64,000 nucleotides of DNA from Azadirachta indica (Eukaryota > Streptophyta > Magnoliopsida > Sapindales > Meliaceae). Shown piece after piece: positions 40,748 to 53,591 of this stretch. Below the pieces are notes generated by a model. That model saw only the letters and a program-made list of their open reading frames with translations. It searched no databases and was not told the DNA's origin. Positions within the stretch are counted from its first letter, which is position 1, and each line of letters starts with the position of its first letter. The DNA is taken from NCBI GenBank assembly GCA_022749755.1, contig CM040452.1, positions 19,300,350 to 19,364,349 of the forward strand. The letters are read 5' to 3'. The position numbers and the translations under genes were made by a program.

Positions 40748-41384
40748 TTGAAAGATTATGATATGCTTCCAAAGTGTTTGGATTTGCATGGCCCTTTTGT
40801 AATGATCTTGTTTATTTGGACTTTTTGGTTAATTCAAACTGGTGTTCATTGGCATGTATTTAATGAATTTACATTATGGAAATGATAATCCTGCAATCAT
40901 GTTTTCTTGCTTGAAATCTCTGTTTATGTCTTCCATTTTTTTTTTTTTGTTTGCTTAATCTTGCTGTCGTCATTCTTTTAACGTATGATATGTATTTATC
41001 ATTAGCATTAAAATTTCATTTTCATGGAGGAAAGGTACATATCAACAAGATTATGCATATACATGGTGTGAACAGTTGACAATCAGTGCTAAACAAAATC
41101 AAACCAACGAGATGTAAGTGGCCATATATTGCTTTTCATAATGGAGAATTTTAATTACAATTATGTGACTTAAGAGTTTCTTTCACTAACAATTGTAATT
41201 AAGCTGGTTTTAGTGACTTATAGTTATTAGATGCTATTTTCGTAGTTGATGACAAATAATTAGTCTTTATCTTATAACTCAAGTAATTGGTATTAGACTG
41301 ATCAAAAGCATAGCCAAATTCAATGTCCCTTGGAGCATTATATATATATATATATATATATATATCAAATCAATTTTATCTAAT

Positions 41385-42825
41385 CTTAAGGATTGTTTAT
41401 TTTTTTAATTGAAATTTAAATATAATTATTTAAATGTTGAAGGTTGCGTTTATTTTTTTACCTGAATTATGAACATTATTGAAATTTGAATTTAACTGAA
41501 ATTTAAATTTAAAAGATATATTTTTTTTTTATTTTAAAACATTTAAAATAAGTATTACATTATTTGTTTTGACAAAATAAAAAGTGTAAAATTTGATATT
41601 TTGACATATATATTTTTTTTAAATAATATACTTATATTTATAATAATTTTGATTATATTAGTACAATAATAAATTTAAAAAATTAACAAATTATATTAGT
41701 ATGTATATTATTTATTTGATCGATATATATTTTTTAAAATAATTTCTAATCGATGATATAAAGATCAATAAAAATTAAATAAAAATAATAAATCATATTA
41801 TAATATAGTTATGATTATGTAAATATACAAATTTATTATAATAATTAAAATATAAAATAAGTATGATTGAGAAGACAAATAAAAGGGATTTACAATAGAG
41901 AAAAGATACGTTAAAAATAATTAATTAGCATTTTAATTTTGTTAGTAAATAATTTAATAAACTAGGAATATTTTTTAAAAATAAAAATATTAAATTATTT
42001 AGACATTTATTCATTCAAATTCAAGTCAAAATTTTTAACTTAATTATATTCAAATATTTTTACTAAATATTCAGACATAAGTTAAAAAATAAACAATTTT
42101 TAGATATCTGAATAATTATATTCAGATTTCATTTAGAAAAACAAATAACCCTTAAGAGTCGTCTATTTTTTAATTTATGTGTAAATATTCGTTAAAAACA
42201 TATAAACATAATTGAGTTAAAAATTTTGATTTAAGTCTGAATGAGCAAATGTCTAAATAATTTAATATTTTTATTTTTTAAAAATATTCCTATTTTATTA
42301 ATTTATTTACTAACAAAATTAAAATTCTATTAAACTATTTTTTACGTATCTTTTCTTTATTGTAAGTCCTCTCTACTCAGTCTTCTTAATCTTACTTATT
42401 TTATATTTTAATTATTATAATAAATTTATTTATGTATATAATTACAATTATCTTACAATATAATTTATTATTTTTATTTAAAATTTATTGATTTTTATAT
42501 CATCAATTAGAAATTTTTTTAAAAAAAATCATATATCAAACAAATAAATTATGTACATACTAGTATAATTTATTAATTTTTATTTATTATTGTGCTAATA
42601 TAATCAAAATTATTATAAACATAAATATATTATTTAAAAAGGTATATATGTCAAAGTATCAATTTTCAAACTTTTTATTTTATCAAAATAAATAATTTAA
42701 TAATAATTTTTAGATATTTTAAAATAAAAAATAAATATATCATTTAAATTTAGATTTCAGTTAAATTCATATTTTATTCATGTTCAGAGTTCATAAGAAA
42801 AAATAAATGCTATCTTAGTCTTAAT
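41385..42825. mobile_element. large imperfect palindrome / paired TIR element, non-autonomous
   Basis: The left arm (about 41441-42095) and right arm (about 42160-42816) are imperfect reverse complements over most of their length. Examples: GAAAAGATACGTTA (about 41900) opposite ACGTATCTTTTC (about 42346); TTTTGTTAGTAAAT (about 41938) opposite ATTTACTAACAAAA (about 42308); and TATTAAATTATTTAGACATT mirrored on the right. The left half also looks bounded by its own inverted ends: it begins CTTAAGGATTGTTTATTT at 41385 and its right edge ends AAATAACCCTTAAG at 42156. There is no coding capacity. It looks like two inverted copies of a MITE-like unit, or one fold-back element. I could not identify a target-site duplication. 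Confidence 0.65.
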
Positions 42826-45800
42826 ACTTATATTTAATGTTATTTTTAAATTAAAATCCACAATCACCTTCATCAATATTTGTAGAAAATGATGTACAGA
42901 CCTATACTCTTACGCATTTATTTCCTTACAAACTAATAAGATTTCTTGTGACATAAGTTTTTAGATCTAAATTTTAATCAAACTTCATTAATAGATATCA
43001 TTCATAACAAAATCCTTCAAAAACTCACCCATACATGAATTATAATCATTTGATGAAAAGAGGATAAGTAGGAGTTCTTAAAAAGGGGTTGGGGCTTAGC
43101 GAACCATTTATGGGCCAGGATGTTCTAGAGTAATTTAAGGCCCAGCCTAAATAGTTGGGCCGAGATTTCAAAGCCCACCACTTACCCAAATTATTGTTCG
43201 GCTTAGGATATGTCAATTGTATTTAAAGAACGTGTTACTTAAGAAAATCAACCTGTGTTCAACTTCAAGCTGAAACCAGTCGAGTCAATCAACTAGTTTC
43301 CTGTGAAGAATGAGTAATTCTTTTTTTTTTTTAATTTATTTAATTAGAGAAAAAAGGAAAACACTATTGGGTCAAAGTGGCAGCAAGATTTTACTGAAGT
43401 CCAAGCATGTTAGGTACATTTCCACCACAAATTTTTTGCCATTAGCCCACGTGCTTTTATTTTCTGTGTGTGTTTTCAGATCACTTTATTGTTTTATCAC
43501 TTGAAATAATGCCCAAAGATAAATTTAATCTCATAATTAATGAATAATTAATTTAATTCTCCACTAAAACTATTCAACAAATAATTGTTTTTGCAAAAAC
43601 GAAGACGAAAGAGAAAGAAAATTTGAAAAGCAATGTAAAACCTAATATAATGTATAATATTTCTCTTCCTTTTTCTTAATTTTACGCCACTGTTTCCATG
43701 TTTATACTGTGAATGAGCTTCAAATTGTCAATTGAAAGAATAGACTATGTATTTCTGGTGCAAATTATTGGGAAAGTGTACGGCAATAAATATTTAAAAT
43801 GTGTTTCGACATTATTTTAAACGGCAATAAAAATTTATTGTACCACCAAATAGACAGCCCACCAGATTTTTTTTTTGTTTTGAAAAAAAAAAAATTACAC
43901 GTGGATATATATGAATGTTCATGGAAACGTTTTGGTTGGTAAAATGGTGCTAATAATTAATATATAATTAAAAAAGAAAAAAAGAATCCCACGTGTCAAA
44001 GCGATAAAACGATGAACATCCCTTAATAAAACGCAGCCAATAAAGGTCCGAATTGACATTTCCTCCTTTTTTATTTAATATATTTGAAATTAAATTTGTG
44101 TGACGCAAGCGCATGCGTTATGAAGTGAGAAGGCAGCCACAAGGTTTGATAATTCTGATTGAAAAAAAAAAAATGTTCGATACATATATTCTCCTAAATA
44201 AAATTTCTTTGGTATGTATCCCAATCCCATCAATACATAAAAGAAAATTATATTCTCTGTACGTTAAGGAAGGCAGCTGGACAGCTCAATTTTAGTTAAT
44301 GAGGCAAGAAAAATGTTTAGGTCGTGTTTAGTAGTCAATTTAATTTAGACTAGTTTTGGAATAATTAATTGTAATGATAATTTTGGGGCATCAAATTAAT
44401 ATTTCTTACTGCAATACTTTAATTTGTAATATTCTCTTTTTTTTTTTTTTTTTTAAATTTACCATTAATTAATATATTAATGTATGATTTATATAAAAAT
44501 TACATTTTGCACGTGTAAAATAATGAAAAATGATTGAAAAGGCTCCCATTAATAAAATTTCTTTGATTCTATTTTTCAATATTATATTAAATATTTACAA
44601 ATTGCCGGCCTTTTCGGATAAACAAAGTGTTATACATTTTAAAAAGAAAAAGAAATAATTAAAACATTTTTAAAATCACAAATATTAGAATGACTACAAA
44701 TTTTATTTTATTTTTTAAAATTTCAATCGACAATTAGGTATAGGACCAAAATTCCCAAACTTCATCCTAAATTAATTACGAAATAAATAATTTTGAGTTG
44801 TATTCCAAACAACCAAAAATGGTGTTCTCTTCTCTCTGAAGCAGAAATGTTGGCGCCCAATAAATACAAATTGAAAGCAAAAGAGAATTTTTATATGTAA
44901 AGGGCAAAGGTGAAGCAGCTTTCGATTTCTAAATGCTTTTCAGTAAACAGCATCATCCAAATTATATTATTACCTTTATTCCAATTGGACGAGAACGTAC
45001 GATAAGCCCTTTAGCTCAGTTTATGCTCCTTTTTTTTTCAAATCTTTTTCCTTTGACCTCGAAGTTTTTTTCTTACAAAACAATGGACTTCTATTCAAAG
45101 AATCCACCCTTTTGCTAATTATTCTTTCCAACAATGTGCAATGAACTTAGACCCCCCCATTCATAATTCCACATATTTTTTGATATTAATAGAGATTATT
45201 TATTTTCAATTATGATAATATTATTTAAACAAATTACTTTTGTCCTCCACTGGTTTCATCTTATATACTAATCAAAATTACAATACGATTGGTTGAATTT
45301 GAAAATGCTTTCTCCCAAAATCGATTGTGCATTATTTAAAAAGATATTATTTATTAGTCGTGGGGGATGAGATTACTTGAATATATGTTTCGTTTTTGTA
45401 CACAAGCAAACGTGGCATTCAATTACTTGTCGAGTAGTAATAATTAATAATAAATAATGAGAGTAATACTAATAGTTGGTCAAAGAGAGAGATTTTGCAG
45501 CCAGGACGGAAAGGTTGACCACACGTGCAAGTAATGAATTGAATAATCAATAGTCGGTCAATCCATATCTTCTGCTTCGTAGAAAATCATGATTAGGCAT
45601 CTCCACGGAATTATCCCGTCCGCCTATGCTTGTACCATCTGACTGACCCACTCGTCGCAAATCTAAAACCTAGTACTTATCTTCCTTCCACGCCTACCTA
45701 TCATTGTTCGACACGTAGTCAGTTCATTACCTTTCCTTTTCTAAGCCGCAACAAGGATAAGAATTAGAATACTCTTCACTATTAATTATTTAATTTTCTC

Positions 45801-47316
45801 ACTAGTTATTACAGTATAAACTTCGAAGGTAATTTCCCCTGAATAAGAAGTCTACATTCCATTATTAAGACTCATGTGTAGGGCAACTGTAGTATGGAAG
45901 AAGATTGCAATGCAATGCAATGCAATGGAATATCTTTTATTTTTTAAAATAAATTTATTACAAATTACAATGTGACTCGCGTATGAGTTAAATTTTCTTC
46001 TCTCAGCAAATATCACGCCCGAGAAAAATATATAAACATAAAATCTTAAACGATTTGATTTTTTAGTTAATACAAACTTGGGGGATGCTTTTTATTAGGA
46101 TAACAAATAATATGAATAAATATAAATTCTTGGCAGTATTGAAAAAATGTATGTTGAAATGATTATTTGGAATTGTAAATGTTTCTTTATATGTGATTTG
46201 TGTAAAATTTAAAGTGAGTTTTGAAAATTTAATTAAATAAAATTATTATTAAGAACGAGTGCCCATCTAACGACTATTTCAGCAATAAAAGATTTGTTTT
46301 TAAACTAAACACAAAATCTCACTAATAATATAATGTTAGTAAATACGAAATAGAGGATATACAGTGTTAGTATAAAATATTAAATTTAAAATTTGTTCAT
46401 ATTAAAAAATTTATTTTTTATTAATGTTCAACATAAAATATTTTGTATTAAATTTCAATCTATTTTTACACAGAGGAAATTTTGTAAAAGGAAAAATTAT
46501 TAATTCCCTAACTACTTAGGTTCATATATCTTATAATATGGCCTGCTTGAAATTACTATATATTTTACGCTAACATTATACATTCATATTTAATAATTGT
46601 AAATTTTAAACACAAGAAAATTAAAACAATAAGTATTAATTTTTACGAGAATAAGTGACGAAGCGGAGAACTTGAAGATAAATTGAAACCAATTTCAAAG
46701 ATTTATAATGAATAATATAAGTTTTTATTAAATAAAAAATGATTAAACAACAACATAAGCTTCCTATATACAAAATAGAGAAAAATAAATTTTTATTAAA
46801 ATAAAAAAAAAATGAAAAAACTTCATAAATTAACTAAAATCTAAAGTGATAAGATAAATAAAAAATATAAGAATGATAATAATAATAACAATTGAGACTG
46901 CATAACAAATTATATAAATTTAATTTGTGGAAATCCCACAAATTTGACTTAAAAATTACATCCTAATAATTAATTTAATAAATGTGAGATCAAATTGTAC
47001 AATGATAATCCTGTGGTTGTCTTGTCTGTCTGTGCTTCGAATGTGTATTGTAACCTAACCAGCAAAAAATCAGCAACTGGGTTTTGCCTATTTCATGCAT
47101 ATGCCTAGTCCCTACACAACCCAACCCAATCCCAATTCCCCCAAACTTTCCCCTTTTTGGAATCTAATTAAAGCCAGAATGTTAGCCCCAAAGAATTCCA
47201 ATATTTACACAAACTGCCACATAACCTTCTTGTTGACAACTCTCCTCTTCCTGTCAAATTTAATTTTGAATTTACAACTCGTCTCTGACTCCTATATCTT
47301 TTACCATTTTAATCTT

Positions 47317-48522
47317 TCAGTGTCTAAATCCGAACCCGTTTGGTTGGGTCGGGTATCTGAAACCATACGGGTCAACTGGGTTTGAGAAGTTGTGTTGATT
47401 CATCATCCCCGAGTTCTGATGAAAGAACCCCGTGTTATCAACTCGCTGACTTCTGAGTCCGCTTTGAACCTCCTCCTCTACCCTCCCGGAATCCACTTGG
47501 CAAATTTGGGGAATCGAAGGGACATAAACATCATTGTTTGTATAACTCGGTAGTCCCTGACTCTGAGTCTGTCCACCCGAGACAAGTTCCGGAACCGAGT
47601 TAAGTCCGGCCAGACTCGCCCAGTCAAAATTACCCGACCCCAGATTTTGAAAATTTATCTTCTCGTCTAGCTGCTGTGAAGTTTTCAACGAGTTCATGCG
47701 AGGCAGAGCGAAAACATCAATCTCCGGTAAGGACTCCAGAACATCATCAAGGTGAGAAGATGAAGAAGAACAAGAACCATTACTGTGTTCTTTGCTTGAA
47801 ACACTTACTGTTGACATAGGTTTTTGAGAACTTGAATTCTTCTTATATATTCTGCAGAGAACCCAATCATCTAACTGCAACACCAAAACAAAGAAGCCAA
47901 ATAGATTATTAGAAAGTTTTCCACCATTTTCAACGGCTTCAAATTGTAATTTTTCTTCTTCTTTTGTTTCTACCTTGGAGCTTCCATTTTTGCGAGAATT
48001 TTCGAGGAGGCGATATTCGTGCATAATCCAATTGGTTTTGGTCCCTTTTGGGGCTTTGCCAACGTAGAAAACTAGAGCTTTCTTGATGCCAACTTTACGA
48101 CCTTCTGTTGTGATAACCTTATCAGTTCCTGTCGCCTTCCAGTATCCGGACCCGGCAACTCTGTTGGGTCTGGACCCGTTTGGGTATTTCCTGTCCCTGG
48201 GGCTGAAAAAGTACCATTCTTTCTCGCCAAATATTGCCTTACCTGCAACAAACAATACATACCCATCGCAGAGTTAATGAATTTTTCTTAACCAAAATTA
48301 AGAGAGATACCAGACAAAGTTCATTGAATTTGATTAATTACTTGGTAGCACCCATGGATCGAACTTGTACAAATCAATTTCACCGATAATTTGCAGAGAA
48401 AAATGGTGCCCTGCAACTTTGCGACAGAGATATTGAACGAGAAGTTCCTCATCAGTCGGGTAAAACCGAAAACCCGGCGGCAGGTTCAGTTGGGAAAGCG
48501 GGTCAGTCTCTGGTACACCCAT
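47317..48522 (-). CDS. NAC072: NAC transcription factor, NAC072/RD26 - NAC055 - NAC019 subgroup, 3 exons
   Basis: Stress-type NAC transcription factor. Exons 48522-48342, 48242-47974 and 47874-47317 give 335 residues. The start [20 protein letters not shown] is diagnostic for the RD26 group; a GTG 12 nt upstream is in frame but not a credible start. The NAC domain (about 14-165) includes [57 protein letters not shown], the [10 protein letters not shown] core, [19 protein letters not shown] and [17 protein letters not shown]. The C-terminal activation region has the family's Ser-rich stretch, an [15 protein letters not shown] block and a [11 protein letters not shown] block. Members bind CATGTG/CACG-type sites and act in ABA, jasmonate, drought and senescence responses. 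Intron 2 is 99 nt, a multiple of three, with no stop. Several CACGTG elements lie upstream, which fits ABA induction. The symbol denotes the subgroup; one-to-one orthology is uncertain. Confidence 0.93.
47875..47973 (-). other. in-frame, stop-free 99-nt intron 2 of the NAC072-like gene
   Basis: The intron begins GTAGAAAC and ends TTGCAG. It is 99 nt long and encodes 33 codons without a stop. Retention would insert 33 residues between NAC subdomains D and E. Confidence 0.85.
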
Positions 48523-48660
48523 TTTCCGGCTCACGATGAATTTCTACTGAAAAAATGAAGACGAAGGCGGTAAAGCTAAGCTCGTGAGGGAGAAATGGAT
48601 AATATGAATTTTTTTCTTTTCTTCCCTTTCTTTTTTTTTAATAGATCGGCGATATGGTGT

Positions 48661-48671
48661 TTTTTATATAG
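48661..48671 (-). promoter_or_regulatory. TATA box of the NAC072-like gene
   Basis: On the minus strand CTATATAAAAA lies about 140 bp upstream of the ATG at 48522. Transcription should begin near 48630-48640. Confidence 0.65.
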
Positions 48672-48761
48672 AGAATAATTTAGAGGGATAAGTACGGTCG
48701 TCCTTGTCTAACTGTTGGGATAGTGGGTCCCGATCGAAGTTTATCACCGTTAAAAGTGAGC

Positions 48762-49021
48762 CACGTGCCCCCATCGAGCGGCCGACCTTATCCTGGAGTA
48801 TATAGAGCAGGACGCTCTTCGGTGCATGAACCATCACGAAAAACAAAAGTGAGTCACCCCGGTGGAGTGGACACGTGTCCCTGCTTTGACAATTCTTCTA
48901 GAAACTTTTAAAAAAGAGTACCAAAACTTTTAGAAAATAAAAGAAATGTTTAGCGATTTTCACGCGTGGGTAAGCCACGTCAGCTGGGGGTGTCGGACAC
49001 GTGCTGCCATGTGAACACGTG
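48762..49021. promoter_or_regulatory. G-box/ABRE cluster upstream of the NAC072-like gene
   Basis: Four perfect CACGTG palindromes lie at 48762-48767, 48872-48877, 48998-49003 and 49016-49021. A CCACGTCAGC element is near 48975 and a CGCGTG element near 48963. All lie within 90-360 bp upstream of the TATA box. ABF/AREB bZIP factors bind such ABREs, and clustered copies are typical of ABA- and drought-induced promoters. Confidence 0.75.
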
Positions 49022-51599
49022 TCCCAGAGTTAGGCCCGAATTTTGTCAAAACAAGGGAGGGCGATAGGGAAAGACAGAAAAAGTAGTGTAACGGTAGCAC
49101 AATATACTAACACGTTAGCCCCCCCATCTTCCCTTTTTTTTTTTTTTTTTGGGGGATTAGGGTTTCTTTCACTCAAGAACATCTTTGGACTATCTTACAA
49201 GTTTAACTCAATTCATGGACTTTTAAGACATTTGATTGTGCTTCATGGAAGCGACGTAAATAGTATAGAATATTTTCATCAATATACAAAGTCTACCTTT
49301 AAGTGATATTATATGATATTTCGATCTAATAAATTTACTGGCTATTTCGAGTTAAGATAAAAAAATTCCATAAATTTAAACTCAAATAAATTGATTACCG
49401 TTTTAAGTTTTAAGATCGAGTGAGAAAAGAAAAAAGTAACCTTAGATTATGTTCGGTGGTTGAGAAGTGTTTTAATACCTAATTAATGGGTTGATCTAGT
49501 TCTCATGTAATTATATACAAGATTAATAGACAATTAAACAATAAAAAATAGCTAGGTTGTAAAAAAAAAAAAAAAATTAAGATTATTAATAAATTAATAA
49601 TGATGGGCGGGTCAAAGTGGGAGCGATTACATAACCTAGATTGTTCGATGGTTGGGTTATATGCGGTTTCAGAATTTAGTGAACGTGGAGAATTGTTGTA
49701 GAGGAGAGAAAGATAGAGAGACAAGTGTAATTGATAAGAGTAAAACTGTTTGGTAGGTCAAAAGGACAGGTAGAGATTATGTGACATGTGGTCTTTATGA
49801 AAAGATTAGGTTTTGACAAGTGCAAGCGATGCAATTTCTCAAAATTGTTTTTATTAATGAATTATCCTGCTGTCAATCGAAAATAGGAAAGCAAAAACGA
49901 TGTTTCCCTCATTTTCAATACCCAAAAATGAAAATGAGAAAATTATAATAGGATTGGTTGGGTCAATTTAGCTAAAAAGGCACCTAGACTTGTTTTTTAT
50001 GACACGTGCAAATAAAAATGTTATTGTGGTGGCAGTACGGCAGCCACCTGAGTGGCTATCGTTTTGGTAAAACACTGCAGCTGTCACCTACCTTTGCTTG
50101 CTCGAATTCAAAGTTTTTCTACCCCAGCTTTCAATGTTATTCTTACACGTACGCAGACATTAATTGGATTTTTCTATTTTTTATTTTTTAAATACACATG
50201 CATGTAAAGTCTTCTTGGTATAGCAGTCATTCAAAAGGATGTTCATCGATCTTTTTATGCCAAACCCAGATTAACAAGTCAATCAAGATGCATGAAGAAT
50301 AATGGGTGATTGATTAGACTCCAGCTCCATTTTCGTGAGTTGAAAAGCTTTACAGATGCCAATGAATTTTTATGTGATTGAGACGTGTTGGGAAAAGGGA
50401 CGTAATCAATTAATAATTGAAGCAAAACATTATATGGACACATGTTGTTTAAATTGTTAATTAATTTGGGTTATAAATAGATTGTTGTTATTGTTTTCAG
50501 TATTCGAGGCGGAGAAATATATGTGATAGCTGATTAGAGTCAGCACTGACCTCAATCATTTGCCTTTGTCCCTTTCTCTAAAGCTTCTGCTCAAGAGCCA
50601 TTAATTTCTGAATGGCACATCTGTAAATATCCCTCATCAGCAAATATATATTTACATTAATTGCATCTTAATTTATCAAGAATATTTAAAATTATATGGA
50701 CAAAAATATATTTGTAGTTGCTAGTTTTGTTTTGTTTTGTTTGATAATTAAATAAAAAATATTTGTTGAAGCTTGACATGGACTTGCAATTTTGTTTGGT
50801 GAATTACATATGTAACCACATATTACGATATATTATAAATTGAAGTGCCGTCAACTTTTTATTTATGGTTATTACAAAATAAAATTATTAATTGTCAAAC
50901 TGAAAAGAGATATACTGTTGGTAAACATGAACAGCTACTAAATATTTAAAATTTTGCCTTCTTAAAATCAAGTAAAAATAAAACAATTAGTTATAAATCA
51001 TTTATAATTAAATTATTATGTAAGAAGCTGTGTTTAGAAACTCTTTCACACACATGGTTTGCGAAACACTCCATTAAAAAAAATAAAATAATACTTTGAA
51101 AAAAATTCAAAATCAACAATCCGCATAAAAGAAAAAATTGCCCAAACCATTCCTTTCCATGTTATTAGTGGACAAGTTTGCAGAAATATTGGAATTAAAG
51201 AGATGCCTTGAAACTATTACAAGAAACAGGTGGATCTTGCTTTCATTCTATGTGTTTGTCATGTTGTTCGAAAGCCGCGCAAAAAAGCAGAATATTTGGA
51301 ATTTTAGATTCGCCGTCTCCTTTCACCGATATAAGCATTTAAAACCGTTTTTAATTCACCGAGTAATTAAGAACTTGCATAAACAATTATCGAAATTTCA
51401 GCACACAACTGGTTCAATTAATTGTTACTCATCACGGCATTCTGGTCTTTGAGAAGAAATCAAATACCAGACAGTACAACACCATCTCTTAGTTCAATAA
51501 TTTCTGCTATAATTTATTGAGCATTGGGCTTTGACTTTTATTCAACAAATTTATTAGATTTTTACACAAAAAAATATCTAAAACCCAAAACATATATAA

Positions 51600-51635
<36 letters not shown>

Positions 51636-51940
51636 GGAAAAGTCAGTCCATCATTAAAAGTAGGACGTGCCTTAATTTTGTCAATTTTGAACCTCCTTCT
51701 TCTTCACATTAACTGCAAGTATTACGGCGCTGCCAAAGACATCGAAATCCAATGATTTGACCAGTCCTTCGTCATATCTTCTTTTACTGTTTAATCTTCT
51801 TTCGTATTTGCCTTAATTTCCAAATGCGATTGGCGAATTGCAAATCACGATATTAGGCAGCATTTTCAAACCTAGTCGTATTTATGATCTAAAGACTCGA
51901 AGCTTCGTAAAAGCATACCACAAAAGTGGAATTTTTAGAG
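49022..51940. other. intergenic spacer
   Basis: No gene is supported. The DNA is AT-rich with homopolymers (T/G run near 49133-49155, A run near 49560-49577) and a (GA)n run at 51604-51632. Confidence 0.5.
51604..51632. repeat. (GA)n microsatellite
   Basis: About 14 uninterrupted GA units. Confidence 0.9.
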
Positions 51941-51944
51941 GCAT

Positions 51945-53392
51945 TATCACATTCCTCCCTTACAAATTGGTATAATATAACTTAAAAAATATTTTTATAA
52001 AAAATAATCATTTATGACCCCTACCCTGATAGAATTTACTATAACTACAAATTTATCCTTGATAATTCAAATAAGATAATAATATTATAGTCCTTCAACT
52101 TTGATAAAATAATAAATTAGAATAATTTATAAAAATTAATAAATTAATTCCTATCATCTAAACTAGTAATAAAATTATATACAATTATATATTTACTTTA
52201 ATTAAATAAATAAGAATTGAGAAAACTTTCTTATATCGATTGAATAAGCATAAAAGAGAAATACAAAGTTATTTAAATTCACATAAATTATAAAATCTAT
52301 TAGTATATCTGTCTGTATTTTATCTTAATAGTAAGTATATACTAAATATAAAATTATATATGATACAAATATAATAAAAGTATATAATACAGATACGTAT
52401 ATTCTAAAATATTCACATATATCTATAAAAATTATTTATTTTATCATTTTTTGCAAATTTTGTTACCAAAATAATGTCATTTTATGGTTAAAAAAAACAA
52501 AATACAATAAACTCTAAGTAGTATCATGATTCTTAACCTTATCTTTAATTTATATTTCTACTCTTAGGCCTAAGTCATAGATTTTAAATTTTTAATACGA
52601 CTAAAAATATTTTTAAATAGTGAAACATTTTAATTAATTAATTTTAAATTTGTAATTGTATGTTTGTATTACATGGGATATATTAAATTATATCTTTAAT
52701 TTTAGGAATAATTAACTAGATCAATTAATTTTTGAGAACATTGTATGTATTTATGTGCATATTATTGTTATTCATATGTTACGATTTATTACATTAATTT
52801 GCTTGAAAATTTAGTTTGTATATTTATTGTTTTTGTTAATTAGTTCTTTTCTTTTGAAATTTTACTAATATTTATAAATTTTTTAAACTTTATTTTTTTA
52901 GTATTTTATTTTGGTTGGAGGAAGTTTTAATAAATTTTGATTAACTTTTTATAATTTTATGAATTGTTATAATTATTAAATTAAAATTTTATATTGTTAG
53001 GATTATCCGCATCTTCTAAAATTTTAATATGATATTAATTTTTTAATTTAATTTATTAATACGGTATATTAATTTGTTAAAGATAAAATCTTAATTGTCA
53101 ATTTTTATTTTTGTTCTTAATTTTAATATCATTTAATTTTGTGATAATAACATAGACTAATTTATTAAAATCAAATAAATTATATTTTAGCTTATTGTTT
53201 ATTTAAAGTTTAGGCATCAAAATGTTATTATTTCAAAATGAATTTGAAATGATATATTAAATTTACAAATTTGCCCCTTAATTCTATTAAATAGTCTATA
53301 CAAGTAAAACAATGTAAGGGTGGTAATTGATTATGTTTGTAAAGAAACTTTCTAAATGATATTATGCCAAACTCCAGGGAAGGAGTGTGAAA
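51945..53392. mobile_element. non-autonomous TIR DNA element (about 1.45 kb)
   Basis: The ends are imperfect inverted repeats over about 85 bp. The left end begins TATCACATTCCTCCCT and has TTGGTATAATATAACTT. The reverse complement of the right end begins TTTCACACTCCTTCCCT and has TTTGGCATAATATCATTT. Both then share a TAATCA(A/T)TTA segment and a C-rich island (ACCCCTACCCT versus ACCACCCTTAC). The interior is AT-rich with no open frame of note. This resembles plant Mutator-like MITEs with long TIRs. I could not see a 9-bp target duplication. Confidence 0.6.
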
Positions 53393-53591
53393 GTACTTCG
53401 AATGTTTATTGTTGAGCTATCTAAATTTTAGGTGAGAAGGGCCGAAACTACATCGTTTTCTTTACAAGGGATGTTTTCATTCTTCACTACCATTCAATGA
53501 ACCAACAAAACCCAGCTTGGAAATTCGCTAAAATTAATAATTCGAAGTAAACATGTTTACTATTTGTTATCGTCTTATTCTTGCGGGTTAT

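Larger units (their letters stand above)
36191..47316. other. large intergenic region between the two NAC genes (11 kb)
   Basis: No coding gene is supported. It contains the promoter of the NAC056-like gene (first 1 kb), a large inverted-repeat element (about 41385-42825), tetranucleotide and (TA)n microsatellites, an (AC)n run at about 40719-40747, and the 3' UTR of the NAC072-like gene at the right end. Short reading frames here are AT-rich and lack any recognisable domain. The (AT)n blocks near 38777-38800, 39969-40000 and 41339-41365 are simple repeats. Confidence 0.5.

Noticed and set aside
44310..44815. Possible MITE with ends like GTCGTGTTTAGTAG and CCAAACAACCAAAA
   Set aside because: The end similarity is only a few matches and no internal inverted repeat or target duplication could be confirmed.
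48523..48534. Upstream in-frame GTG start for the NAC072-like protein
   Set aside because: The family starts at [12 protein letters not shown] ATG. GTG initiation is not expected for a nuclear plant gene.
51138..51452. 104-codon plus-strand frame
   Set aside because: No homology that I recognise, no splice or promoter context, and it lies in repeat-rich spacer.
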